Shown one piece after another: positions 8,592 through 16,698 of a stretch of 32,173 nt of DNA. The position numbers were made by a program, and so were the translations under genes. The DNA comes from Gammaproteobacteria bacterium. Lineage in GTDB: Bacteria; Pseudomonadota; Gammaproteobacteria; GCA-001735895. The notes under the pieces are model-generated. The model made no database searches, had not been told where the DNA came from, and saw only the letters and a list, made by a program, of their open reading frames with translations. Each line of letters begins with the position of its first letter. Within the stretch, counting starts at the first letter, position 1. The stretch is from positions 1-32,173 of the forward strand of contig JAOTYD010000037.1 in NCBI GenBank assembly GCA_029862005.1, written 5' to 3'.

Positions 8592-9377
8592 ATGGACAAG
8601 CTCATTGACCTTAATAAATACCCTTTGCACCGGCTCGAAAGTGCTGCCGGGCAGCAATTGGTGGCGCAGTGCATCGATGATCTCGAGCGTAAGGGCATGT
8701 TCACGCTGAAGGGCTTCATGCGGCGACCGGTTATCGATGAAATATTACCTGGTTTGCTGCAGAAGCTTGAGCATGAATCGTTTTGTCATAGCCGCGAACA
8801 TAACATTTACTTCAGCGACAATGTTGATGATGTTGCAGCCGACCATCCGGCCCTGGCGCGGGTTAACACCATCAATCATACGCTCTGCGGCGATCAGCTG
8901 GCTGACGAGTTACTGCAAATCTATCGCTGGTCAGGACTGACCGATTTTCTCGCGCGGGTGATGGGCAAACCGATACTGTACCCGATGGGTGATCCGCTCG
9001 CCTGCGCCAATATACTGGGTTACTACGAAGGCGAAGGGTTGAACTGGCATTTCGATCGCTCCGAGTTTACAACAACACTGCTGTTGCAGGCGCCGCGTGA
9101 AGGGGGTGAGTTCGAGTATCGACGGGAATTGCGCAGCGAGCAGGATCCAAACTATGACGGTGTCGCCAGCCTGTTGCGCGGAGAGGACCGCGAAATTGCG
9201 AACTTGAAGCTTGAGGCAGGTGATCTCAACGTGTTCAAGGGTAAAAATACCGCGCACCGGGTAACGCCACCGAAGGGTGATCGGGCCCGGCTCGTGACTG
9301 TTTTCTCTTATTATGAAACGCCCGGCAGGATGTTTTCAGACGAGGAAAACCTCGGCTTTTATGGCCGAACCAATTGA
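8592..9377 (+). CDS. 2-oxoglutarate/Fe(II)-dependent oxygenase family protein
   Basis: A 261-residue oxygenase. The iron ligands are H153-x-D155 (NWHFDRSE) and H222 (NTAHRV), followed by R233 in DRARLVTVFSYYE as the 2-oxoglutarate-binding arginine. The double-stranded beta-helix core spans about 140-245. The pattern resembles bacterial amino-acid or peptide hydroxylases of the 2OG-FeII_Oxy group; the substrate cannot be inferred. GTG at 8589 is followed directly by ATG at 8592, and I choose the ATG. It is the second 2OG oxygenase within 3 kb, in a family different from the PhyH-type one. Confidence 0.85.
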   Translation: MDKLIDLNKYPLHRLESAAGQQLVAQCIDDLERKGMFTLKGFMRRPVIDEILPGLLQKLEHESFCHSREHNIYFSDNVDDVAADHPALARVNTINHTLCGDQLADELLQIYRWSGLTDFLARVMGKPILYPMGDPLACANILGYYEGEGLNWHFDRSEFTTTLLLQAPREGGEFEYRRELRSEQDPNYDGVASLLRGEDREIANLKLEAGDLNVFKGKNTAHRVTPPKGDRARLVTVFSYYETPGRMFSDEENLGFYGRTN

Positions 9378-9385
9378 CTCCGGGC

Positions 9386-9666
9386 AACGTCATCCCCAAG
9401 CAAGCGGCCCCCAGCGCACGCTGGGTTGACGTATCGGAATCTCGTAATGATACCAGGGTGGGTGGAAAATATTTTTGCGGGCAAAAATGTATTCCACCCA
9501 CGGTAACCAGTGTCAGAACGTTATCTGAGTCAGGAAAGCCGATTAGATGATTCCCATGATTCTTCATTCCCGCGCCAGCGGGAATCTAATAATGTGCGGT
9601 ACGGTGCAAGATTATGATACGTCAACCCAGCGTGCGCTGGGAGGCCGCTTACGCAGGAATGACGTT
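9386..9666. repeat. Composite inverted-repeat element (MITE/REP-like)
   Basis: Two ~50-base arms (9386-9435 and 9616-9666) are near-perfect inverted copies; both share the core CCAGCGCACGCTGGGTTGAC, and a weaker match continues inward. Inside are a hairpin at 9458-9501 (GTGGGTGGAA against TTCCACCCAC) and the short palindrome ATTCCCGC-GCCA-GCGGGAAT at 9566-9585, which belongs to a class of extragenic repeats common in proteobacteria. No convincing gene is present. The layout suggests a non-autonomous mobile element or a nest of REP sequences. No target-site duplication was recognised. Confidence 0.7.
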
Positions 9667-9691
9667 TAATTTTACGAGCGCAGCAGCACGC

Positions 9692-9721
9692 AAAAAAAAG
9701 CCGCGACTGGAGGGCCGCGGC
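9692..9721 (-). terminator. Rho-independent terminator of the Met-rich repeat protein gene
   Basis: Read on the minus strand, a GC-rich stem (GCCGCG pairing with CGCGGC, 10-base loop) is followed at once by eight T residues. It lies about 40 bases after the stop of the minus-strand gene at 9763-10350. Confidence 0.82.
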
Positions 9722-9762
9722 ACAAGTTGGGATAAAGATCCCTATGGAGGTCATTCAGAAAC

Positions 9763-10350
9763 CTAGCAGGTATATCCGAACCAGGTAGGTGTCTTGTCAG
9801 GATTTTCCGGATCGCAGGTTTGGCCGCCCATCCATCCCGCATAGGTGGCCGGATTCAGGTAAGTCATGTAGTTAGCCGGATTCATGGTCTCTTTGTACAT
9901 CGACGGATCCATGACGTGCATGTAGGAGCCCGGGTTCATCCAGTAAACCATGGTTTGCGGATCCATCATGACCTGGTAAGAGGCCGGGTTCATCCACGCC
10001 ATCATGTTTTCGGGTTTCGTGAATTCCATGTAAAACTGCGGCTGCATAAATTGCGCGTAGCTCGACGGATTCATGAAGGCCATGTGGGTCGGCATATGGG
10101 TCTTGGGATCAACCCACTGCATCCAGGCGCCCGGGTGTGCAGCGTTGAATTTAAGCTCGGTGGATATCGCGGGCAGCGCCGGGTTGGCCATCGCGCTCAT
10201 CCAGTAGTTGGGGTCAAACATATCGACGTTAGCAGGTGGTGCGTCGACCTTGGTCGTTACCGCGGCTTCAACAGCCTGGTTGGCATTTGTAGCCAGGCTC
10301 AGCGTCAGCAGTGCTGTTGCCGTCAGTGCTAATAGCTTGTTTCTAATCAT
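9763..10350 (-). CDS. Secreted Met-rich nonapeptide-repeat protein, function unknown
   Basis: Not recognised. The 195-residue protein has a signal peptide (about 1-23: RNK, then a hydrophobic core, ending TNA). Residues 96-176 consist of nine back-to-back nine-residue units without an indel, with a consensus close to x-S/T-Y-M-x-F/W-M-N/D-P; examples are QTMVYWMNP, GSYMHVMDP and SMYKETMNP. A further unit GAWMQWVDP stands at 74-82. The protein is very rich in Met, Tyr, Trp and Pro and ends in a short tail with two cysteines (C179, C195) that could form a disulfide. Met-rich exported proteins sometimes bind Cu(I), but no established metal motif is claimed. It is a single-gene unit: a terminator follows and an AT-rich upstream region (10351-10440) could hold its promoter. 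Confidence 0.85.
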   Translation of the reverse strand: MIRNKLLALTATALLTLSLATNANQAVEAAVTTKVDAPPANVDMFDPNYWMSAMANPALPAISTELKFNAAHPGAWMQWVDPKTHMPTHMAFMNPSSYAQFMQPQFYMEFTKPENMMAWMNPASYQVMMDPQTMVYWMNPGSYMHVMDPSMYKETMNPANYMTYLNPATYAGWMGGQTCDPENPDKTPTWFGYTC

Positions 10351-10498
10351 GATCAGTTACTCGTGGTTTTTAAAAATTTGTAGGATGGCTTGAAATCTGT
10401 GTCTGATTATTAAGCATATAAGAAATAACTAATATACTTATAAAGAGTTATGCGCTGTATCCCGATGGGAATAGTGTGCTTAACCTCGCATGCGGTAA

Positions 10499-11860
10499 CT
10501 AGTTGGTGGCTGCCCGGGTAAATCTATGGAAACGCAGGGTCAACAGACAGGCCGACACGGCGAGACCGGCTGCGAGCCCCCACCACAGGCCGGCGCCATC
10601 CATCCCGTAGTAAAATGCGAGTAACGAGCCGCCACCGATCCCGAGAATCCAGTAACCGAAGCCCGCTATCCACAGCGGCACCAGGTTATCCTTCATGCCC
10701 CTGAGCGCGCGCGCGGCCGCGGCCTGCAGTCCATCGAATACCATGAACAGGGCAGCGATATAGAGGAACTGGGTTGCCAGTGCCGAAACCCGGGCATAAC
10801 CCGGATCATCGGGCGATATGAAAACCAGGATTATCTGTTCCGCGTAACTGAGTGGCACCACGATCAGCGAAGCGGTGACAGCAATTACCAGGCTCATGCC
10901 GAGCAAACCGGCGCGGCGTGCATCTGCCATGCGGTTGCGGCCGGTTGCGAGTGCCACGCGAATCATGGTGGCCTCGGCAAGCCCGAAGGCGATTACGAAA
11001 GGAATGCCTAACCAGGCCGCCGTAATCTCGTACGCTGCCAGCGTTTTGGCGCCGATGACGCCGGACAGGATCGAGGCGGCCACGAATAAACCGGCTTCCA
11101 GGAAGGTAAGCCCCGCCACCGGTAGGCCCAGCCACAGGATTTCGCGGCACAGGGGCCAACGCAGGTGCCATTTTTCCCGGAACAGGCCAAAACCCCGGAA
11201 CATCGGTTTGCGGTAGACGTGCAGTGCCAGTGCCACGAACATGAACCACGAAACAATCGTGGTCGCGAGTCCGGCGCCGAACAGGCCCAGTGGCGGTAGG
11301 CCGATACCACCGTATACAAACCACAGTGTCAATCCGTAGTTCAATCCCACGGCAATGATGCTGATCACCAGCACCGACACGGTCTGCGACAATACCGCGA
11401 CAAAATTGCGAAACACCGCGAACCAGAGCACCGGCAGTACCGAGCCAGTCAAGCCCCGCAGGTAGCCCTGCGCGAGTTCGATGACCCTTGGATCCTGGTT
11501 GGTGGCAATGAACGCGAGATCGAGGTTCCAGATTAACAGCATTGCCGGCACACCGAGACCCGTGGAGACAATAAGGCCCTGCCGGACCGACTCACCCAGC
11601 TCGGCTTTTTTGCCGGCGCCGAGCGCCTGCGCCGCGAGGACTCCGACAACGGATAGCAGCGCTATCAGGACGATCAGAATCTCGAACGAGAGGTGACCCG
11701 CAATACCAACGGCCGCGAGTGAATGGTAGCCGAGTTTGCCAACCACCATCTTGGTAGTCAGAAACATCGCGAATTCGGCCAGGTAGGCAGCCGAGAGTGG
11801 AACAGCGATGACGACAAACTGCCTGAGTTCGTCTTTTAAAGTGGTATTAATTTGCTGCAT
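10499..11860 (-). CDS. MATE family efflux transporter
   Basis: Inner-membrane multidrug/metabolite antiporter of 453 residues with about 12 hydrophobic segments arranged as two homologous halves. The N-terminal half contains AQALGAGKKAELGESVRQG (about 89-107) and the second half TMIRVALATGRNRMADARRAG, the paired loop motifs of MATE proteins (NorM-like branch). MATE proteins exchange Na+ or H+ for cationic drugs or metabolites. No clear ribosome-binding site precedes the ATG. It is divergent from the TAXI transporter genes and separated from the next minus-strand gene by about 150 bases. Confidence 0.92.
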   Translation of the reverse strand: MQQINTTLKDELRQFVVIAVPLSAAYLAEFAMFLTTKMVVGKLGYHSLAAVGIAGHLSFEILIVLIALLSVVGVLAAQALGAGKKAELGESVRQGLIVSTGLGVPAMLLIWNLDLAFIATNQDPRVIELAQGYLRGLTGSVLPVLWFAVFRNFVAVLSQTVSVLVISIIAVGLNYGLTLWFVYGGIGLPPLGLFGAGLATTIVSWFMFVALALHVYRKPMFRGFGLFREKWHLRWPLCREILWLGLPVAGLTFLEAGLFVAASILSGVIGAKTLAAYEITAAWLGIPFVIAFGLAEATMIRVALATGRNRMADARRAGLLGMSLVIAVTASLIVVPLSYAEQIILVFISPDDPGYARVSALATQFLYIAALFMVFDGLQAAAARALRGMKDNLVPLWIAGFGYWILGIGGGSLLAFYYGMDGAGLWWGLAAGLAVSACLLTLRFHRFTRAATN

Positions 11861-11977
11861 GGGAGCGTTATATTTTTATTCGCGTTAATGTAGACGATTC
11901 GGCTCTCCAGTGATAGCAAATCCCGCAGATATGCTGCTCTAGCAGGCTTTGGTGCTGGATAATGTGGGCTTTATGCT

Positions 11978-12006
11978 TTGACAATAGCCTCCGACCTATT
12001 AATAAT
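11978..12006 (+). promoter_or_regulatory. Sigma-70-type promoter of the TAXI transporter operon
   Basis: A perfect -35 hexamer TTGACA (11978-11983) is followed after 17 bases by AATAAT (12001-12006) as a -10. This would give a start near 12013 and a leader of about 95 bases before the ATG at 12108. Inferred from sequence only. Confidence 0.55.
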
Positions 12007-12107
12007 GATGGGTCTTAGAGTGAATCTACAGGTAGTACCACGAGCGCCGAATTGCGGTACTGCGAAATATAAAAAATAATCGGCATAATCAATCGAAGGA
12101 GATAATC

Positions 12108-13076
12108 ATGAAAGTATTAAGCAAAGTCGCTCTGGCCTCGCTGTTGGCGGCGTCGCTGAGCAGCGGCAGCGCACTGGCGGCCGGTCAACAGTTTATTTCG
12201 ATCGGCACCGGCGGTGTAACCGGGGTGTACTACCCCACGGGTGGCGCCATCTGCCGACTGGTCAACAAGAACCGCAAGGAGCACGGCATTCGTTGCTCGG
12301 CTGAATCTACCGGTGGTTCCATTTACAACATCAACACGATTCGCGCCGGTGAGCTCGAATTCGGTGTTGCCCAGTCTGACTGGCAGTATCACGCCTACAA
12401 CGGCACTTCCAAGTTTGCCGACCAGGGCGCTTATAAAGACCTCAGAGCGGTATTTTCGGTTCATCCTGAGCCGGTTACCGTTATTGCCAGCGATGGTTCC
12501 GGTGTCAAAGAACTTTCCGATGTCAAAGGCAAGCGGATGAATATCGGCAATCCGGGTTCCGGAACCCGCGGTACCTGGGAAGTTATCGAGGAAGCCATGG
12601 GCTGGACTCGCAATGACCTTAAACTGGCCGCTGAAATGAAATCTGCGGAAACCGGCCAGGCCGTGTGCGACGGCAAGATCGATGCTTACTTCTGGCTGGT
12701 GGGACATCCGTCGGCGCTGACCCAGGAGTCACTGGCAACCTGTGATGCGCACCTGGTGCATGTGAAAGGTGCGGCGATCGACAAACTGGTAAAAGAAAAC
12801 TCGTTTTATCGCAAGGCGACTATTCCGGCCGGTATGTATAACAACAAGGAAGATATCCAAACCTTCGGTGTGGGTGCGACTTTCGTAAGCAGCGCCTCGG
12901 TCCCGGACAACGTGGTTTACACGGTTGTCAAGGCAGTCTTCGAAAACTTCGATGACTTTAAAAAACTGCACCCGGCGTTTGCTAACCTGACTGAAAAGGA
13001 AATGATCACCGATGCCATCTCGGCACCGCTGCATCCCGGTGCGGTCAAGTACTACAAAGAAAGAGGCTGGATGTAA
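12108..13076 (+). CDS. TAXI family TRAP transporter solute-binding protein
   Basis: Periplasmic substrate-binding subunit of 322 residues. A cleavable signal peptide ends near SALA (about residue 24). The mature protein begins with the TAXI hallmark [20 protein letters not shown], followed by [22 protein letters not shown] and [21 protein letters not shown], which line the ligand pocket in this family. Known TAXI proteins bind glutamate or other small carboxylates; the ligand here is unknown. A strong ribosome-binding site (AAGGAG) precedes the ATG. It is the first gene of the operon, and a hairpin with a T-run separates it from the permease gene, which would favour excess binding protein over permease. 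Confidence 0.95.
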   Translation: MKVLSKVALASLLAASLSSGSALAAGQQFISIGTGGVTGVYYPTGGAICRLVNKNRKEHGIRCSAESTGGSIYNINTIRAGELEFGVAQSDWQYHAYNGTSKFADQGAYKDLRAVFSVHPEPVTVIASDGSGVKELSDVKGKRMNIGNPGSGTRGTWEVIEEAMGWTRNDLKLAAEMKSAETGQAVCDGKIDAYFWLVGHPSALTQESLATCDAHLVHVKGAAIDKLVKENSFYRKATIPAGMYNNKEDIQTFGVGATFVSSASVPDNVVYTVVKAVFENFDDFKKLHPAFANLTEKEMITDAISAPLHPGAVKYYKERGWM

Positions 13077-13092
13077 CATCCAACCGGGAAAT

Positions 13093-13130
13093 AACCAACG
13101 GGTCGCATTTGCGGCCCGTTTGGTTTTATT
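13093..13130 (+). terminator. Intra-operon terminator/attenuator between binding protein and permease
   Basis: A 14-bp, slightly imperfect stem (13093-13106 with 13111-13125; loop ATTT) is followed by TTTTATTT. It lies 16 bases past the stop of the binding-protein gene and before the permease gene. Likely a partial terminator, or a 3' stabiliser, that keeps the binding protein in molar excess. Confidence 0.75.
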
Positions 13131-13160
13131 TACCGAATAATAATAGAGGGGGGGATTGCG

Positions 13161-15797
13161 ATGGCGGAGCAAAAACAAGCCCAGAGTTTGCAGGACGAAA
13201 TTGTCGCTGCGGTCGATACCGGTGCTCGGGCGCCCATTGGATGGGAGGCAAAATTCATTGCAACCGTCACCTTCACCTGGGCGCTGTTTCAGCTTTATAT
13301 TGCCTCGAACCTGCCGTTCTGGCTCAGTGACGTCACCGGCTTTAGCCTGGTTGTAACCAACTCCAATGCGCGCCTGATTCACCTTGCCTTCGGTTTTTTC
13401 CTGGCAGCGCTCGCATTTCCGCTGTTTAAAAAGAGCTCGAAAACGTCGATCCCCTGGTACGACTGGATTCTGGCAATTACCGGCGTCGCCTGCTGTCTTT
13501 ATATCGTCGTGTTACGCAATGAAATCGCGGTACGTGCCGGCCTGCCGACGCAAGGCGACCTGATCGCGTCAACCGTGGGCATGATTATCCTCGGTATTAC
13601 CGTTTACCGGGCGCTGGGCCTGCCGCTGCTGATCGTTGCGAGCGTATTCGTCAGCTACGTGTTTTTCGGCAATTCCGAGTCGCTGCCCGAAGCGATCCAG
13701 TGGAAAGGGGCCTCCTACGGCAAGGCCATGTGGCACTTCTGGATGCAGAACGAGGGCGTGTTCGGCGTTGCGCTCGGCGTTTCGGCTTCATTAATATTTT
13801 TATTCGTGTTGTTCGGCTCGATCCTGGAAAAAGCCGGCGCCGGTAATTACTTTATCAAGATCGCGTTCGCGCTGCTGGGCCACCTGCGCGGTGGGCCGGC
13901 CAAGGCCGCGGTCGTCGCGTCTGCGCTCAGTGGTTTGTATTCGGGATCCTCGATCGCAAACGTGGTCACCACCGGAACCTTCACCATCCCGTTGATGAAA
14001 CGCACCGGGTTCAGCCCCGAAAAGGCGGGTGCGGTAGAGGTTGCATCGTCGACCAACGGGCAGCTTACGCCGCCAGTCATGGGGGCCGCCGCGTTTCTGA
14101 TCGCCGAATTCACTGGCATCAGCTATACCGACATACTCAAGCACGCGCTGGTGCCGGCACTGGTGTCCTACATCGCGCTGGTTTACATCGTGCATCTCGA
14201 AGCGCTCAAGTTGAATTTAAAGGGATTGCCCAGGCTGCCGTCGACGAAGACGTTTGCCAGCAAACTCATCGGATTTCTCGGGGGCTTTATTGGCATCAGC
14301 ATCCTCGGAATTGCGGTGTACTACGGTCTCGGCTGGATCAAGGTCGCGGCCCCCGACTACGCCTTTGCGATCGTCGCCATCGGCTGTACTGGTGCCTACC
14401 TCTACCTGGTCTGGATTGCTTCGAAGCAGCCTGATTTGAAGGTCGATCCGCCCGATGCGCCGATTCTCGAGCTCCCCCATGCGGGTACCGTCGCGGTTAC
14501 CGGCCTTTACTTTATCCTGCCGATCGTAATCCTGATCTGGTGCATTATCATTGAGCGCCTGTCACCGGCGCTGTCCGCACTCTGGGCTACGGTAGCCATG
14601 ATCGTGGTCGTGCTGACGCAGGATGCCCTCAAGGCTTTCTTTCGTGGCAGCGGTAACTATGGCGCAGCATTCAAGGTCGGCCTGGGTCACTGGATTGAAG
14701 GCATGATCGCCGGTTCCAGGAACATGATCAGTATCGCGGTCGCCACTGGCGCCGCCGGCATAATCGTCGGCACCATTTCGCTAACCGGTGCGCACCAGGT
14801 GGTTGGAGAGTTCGTCGAATTCCTGTCGGGTGGTAGCCTGATCCTCATGCTGATCCTGGTGGCGCTGATGAGCCTGATTCTCGGCATGGGCTTGCCGACC
14901 ACGGCTAACTATATCGTGGTGTCATCGCTGATGGCACCGGTTATCCTGGTGCTCGGTGCCAAGAGCGGGCTGATCGTGCCGCTGATCGCGGTGCACCTGT
15001 TCGTGTTTTATTTCGGCATCCTGGCGGATGACACGCCGCCGGTCGGGCTTGCGGCATTTGCCGCGGCGGCGATCTCCGGGGGTGACCCGATCAAGACCGG
15101 TATCCAGGGATTTGCCTACGACATTCGAACCGCGCTGTTACCGTTCCTGTTTATCTTCAATACCGAACTGTTGTTAATCAATGTCGGGGTGGTGAAGGCC
15201 TTTTTCGTGTTCGGGGTCGCGGTGGTGGCGATGATGCTGTTTGCATCCGCCACCCAGGGCTACATGTTTACCCGCAACCGCAAATGGGAATCGGCACTAT
15301 TGCTATTAATCGCGTTTACGCTGTTCCGACCGGGTTACTGGCTGGACAGGGTTTCACCGCCTTACGATATCTATAATCCCGATGTCGTCTACGAGGTTGT
15401 CGATGAGGTGGGACCGGATGGCTTGCTTATGATTATTGTAAGCGGTCCGGATTTCGATACCGGCGAGATCGCATCTACAACGGTGCTGGTTAACCTGGGA
15501 CAGCCGGCCGATGCGATCGAAAGATTACGCAAGGCTGGATTGACGGTTACCGTCGCGGATGGACGCGCAATCATCGAAGAGCCTTTCCCCGGTACGCCAT
15601 ACTTCGAGAGTATCGGTAAGTCTTTTGATTACTACGGTGACGAACCCGTGCAAATTGCCGAGATCCGCCAGCCCGCCGATCGTATCGCGAAGGAAGTGTT
15701 TTACATTCCCGCGGTATTGCTACTGGCATTTATCATGTTTCTGCAAAAGCGTCGTGCTCGTGATGAACAGGTTGCGGAGGTCGGGGCGCCAGCCTGA
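13161..15797 (+). CDS. TRAP transporter permease, fused DctQ-DctM (TAXI type) with C-terminal DUF3394-like domain
   Basis: Inner-membrane permease of 878 residues driving Na+-coupled uptake with the TAXI binding protein. The first ~180 residues form the DctQ-like small subunit and about 190-700 the DctM-like large subunit, with the signature GLYSGSSIANVVTTGTFTIP and STNGQLTPPVMGAAAFLIAE, then GMGLPTTANYIV. After the last core helices a hydrophilic segment (about 730-850) containing PYDIYNPDVVYEVVDEVGP resembles DUF3394; it is followed by a final membrane helix and a basic tail. A strong purine-rich ribosome-binding site (GAGGGGGGG) precedes the ATG. Confidence 0.95.
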   Translation: MAEQKQAQSLQDEIVAAVDTGARAPIGWEAKFIATVTFTWALFQLYIASNLPFWLSDVTGFSLVVTNSNARLIHLAFGFFLAALAFPLFKKSSKTSIPWYDWILAITGVACCLYIVVLRNEIAVRAGLPTQGDLIASTVGMIILGITVYRALGLPLLIVASVFVSYVFFGNSESLPEAIQWKGASYGKAMWHFWMQNEGVFGVALGVSASLIFLFVLFGSILEKAGAGNYFIKIAFALLGHLRGGPAKAAVVASALSGLYSGSSIANVVTTGTFTIPLMKRTGFSPEKAGAVEVASSTNGQLTPPVMGAAAFLIAEFTGISYTDILKHALVPALVSYIALVYIVHLEALKLNLKGLPRLPSTKTFASKLIGFLGGFIGISILGIAVYYGLGWIKVAAPDYAFAIVAIGCTGAYLYLVWIASKQPDLKVDPPDAPILELPHAGTVAVTGLYFILPIVILIWCIIIERLSPALSALWATVAMIVVVLTQDALKAFFRGSGNYGAAFKVGLGHWIEGMIAGSRNMISIAVATGAAGIIVGTISLTGAHQVVGEFVEFLSGGSLILMLILVALMSLILGMGLPTTANYIVVSSLMAPVILVLGAKSGLIVPLIAVHLFVFYFGILADDTPPVGLAAFAAAAISGGDPIKTGIQGFAYDIRTALLPFLFIFNTELLLINVGVVKAFFVFGVAVVAMMLFASATQGYMFTRNRKWESALLLLIAFTLFRPGYWLDRVSPPYDIYNPDVVYEVVDEVGPDGLLMIIVSGPDFDTGEIASTTVLVNLGQPADAIERLRKAGLTVTVADGRAIIEEPFPGTPYFESIGKSFDYYGDEPVQIAEIRQPADRIAKEVFYIPAVLLLAFIMFLQKRRARDEQVAEVGAPA

Positions 15798-15837
15798 ATT
15801 GATACTGCATCAACTTAACGCTGTGGCCGGGTAATAG

Positions 15838-16683
15838 ATGTCGCCATTTATCGTCGGCCTGGTGCTGTTGGCCGCACTGCTGCATGCCGGCTGGAACGCG
15901 ATGGCGAAGTCGGGCGGAACACCGCAGTATAGTATCGCTTCCTACCGACTGGTAAATGCAGTCTGGTGCCTGCCGTTACTGTTTCTGTTCCCGTTGCCGC
16001 TGGCCGCCAGCTGGCCTATGTTGCTGGCTTCGACGCTGATCCATACGGCCTACTATTACACCCTTTCGAAGTCTTATGGTAGCGGCGACCTGTCCCAGGT
16101 TTACCCGCTGTTTCGCGGTCTTGCCCCGGTGCTGGTGGTGCTCGGTGCAGCACTGCTGGCCAGCGAGTACTTGCCGATGGGGGCGATGCTCGGTATCGGG
16201 CTCGTCAGTGCAGGGCTTATCAGCATAGCGTTCAGCGGCGGCGTCCTCGGCAAGATTCCCGGCCCCGCTCTGCGTTGGGGCCTCGCAACCTCGGTGTTGA
16301 TTGCGGCCTATACCGTTGCCGACGGTATGGGGGTGCGCGCTGCCGGCAATCCGTTCAGTTATATTCTTTGGTTATTTGTATTCGAACCGATTCCAATCGG
16401 ACTGTGGTTGCTGGCAACGGACCGCAGCGGATGGTTCGGATACATGCGCGCCAAGCCGGGCAAAATTACTGCCGGTGCCCTTGCGGCGGCAACCGCCTAC
16501 GCGATGGTCATCTACGCGATGAGCGTTGCACCGATGGCTATGGTTTCCTCGCTACGCGAAACCAGTGTAATATTTGCCGCCCTGATCGGTACCCTGATGT
16601 TCCGCGAACCCTTCGGACGTCAACGCATTATCGCCGCTGCGCTGGTATGCCTCGGCGTAGTACTGATCAAGGTCCTCAGCTAA
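15838..16683 (+). CDS. DMT superfamily (EamA) transporter
   Basis: Small inner-membrane permease of 281 residues with about 10 transmembrane helices in two EamA repeats. The first repeat begins at FIVGLVLLAALLHAGWNAMAK and contains YYTLSKSYGSGDLSQVYPLFRG; the second ends with ETSVIFAALIGTLMFREPFG. EamA proteins typically export or import amino acids and metabolites; the substrate here is unknown. It follows the TRAP permease by 40 bases and precedes the PLP-enzyme gene by 15, so it probably shares the operon. The ribosome-binding site is weak. Confidence 0.9.
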   Translation: MSPFIVGLVLLAALLHAGWNAMAKSGGTPQYSIASYRLVNAVWCLPLLFLFPLPLAASWPMLLASTLIHTAYYYTLSKSYGSGDLSQVYPLFRGLAPVLVVLGAALLASEYLPMGAMLGIGLVSAGLISIAFSGGVLGKIPGPALRWGLATSVLIAAYTVADGMGVRAAGNPFSYILWLFVFEPIPIGLWLLATDRSGWFGYMRAKPGKITAGALAAATAYAMVIYAMSVAPMAMVSSLRETSVIFAALIGTLMFREPFGRQRIIAAALVCLGVVLIKVLS

Positions 16684-16698
16684 CGGGAGTAACCAGTA

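Noticed and set aside
9530-9754. 74-codon minus-strand frame in the repeat element
   Set aside because: It runs through the palindromic repeats and the terminator; no coding features.
9820-10332. 170-codon plus-strand frame opposite the Met-rich repeat protein
   Set aside because: It is a mirror of the repeat on the coding strand (His/Val/Arg-rich); the minus-strand frame has the signal peptide, regular repeat and terminator.
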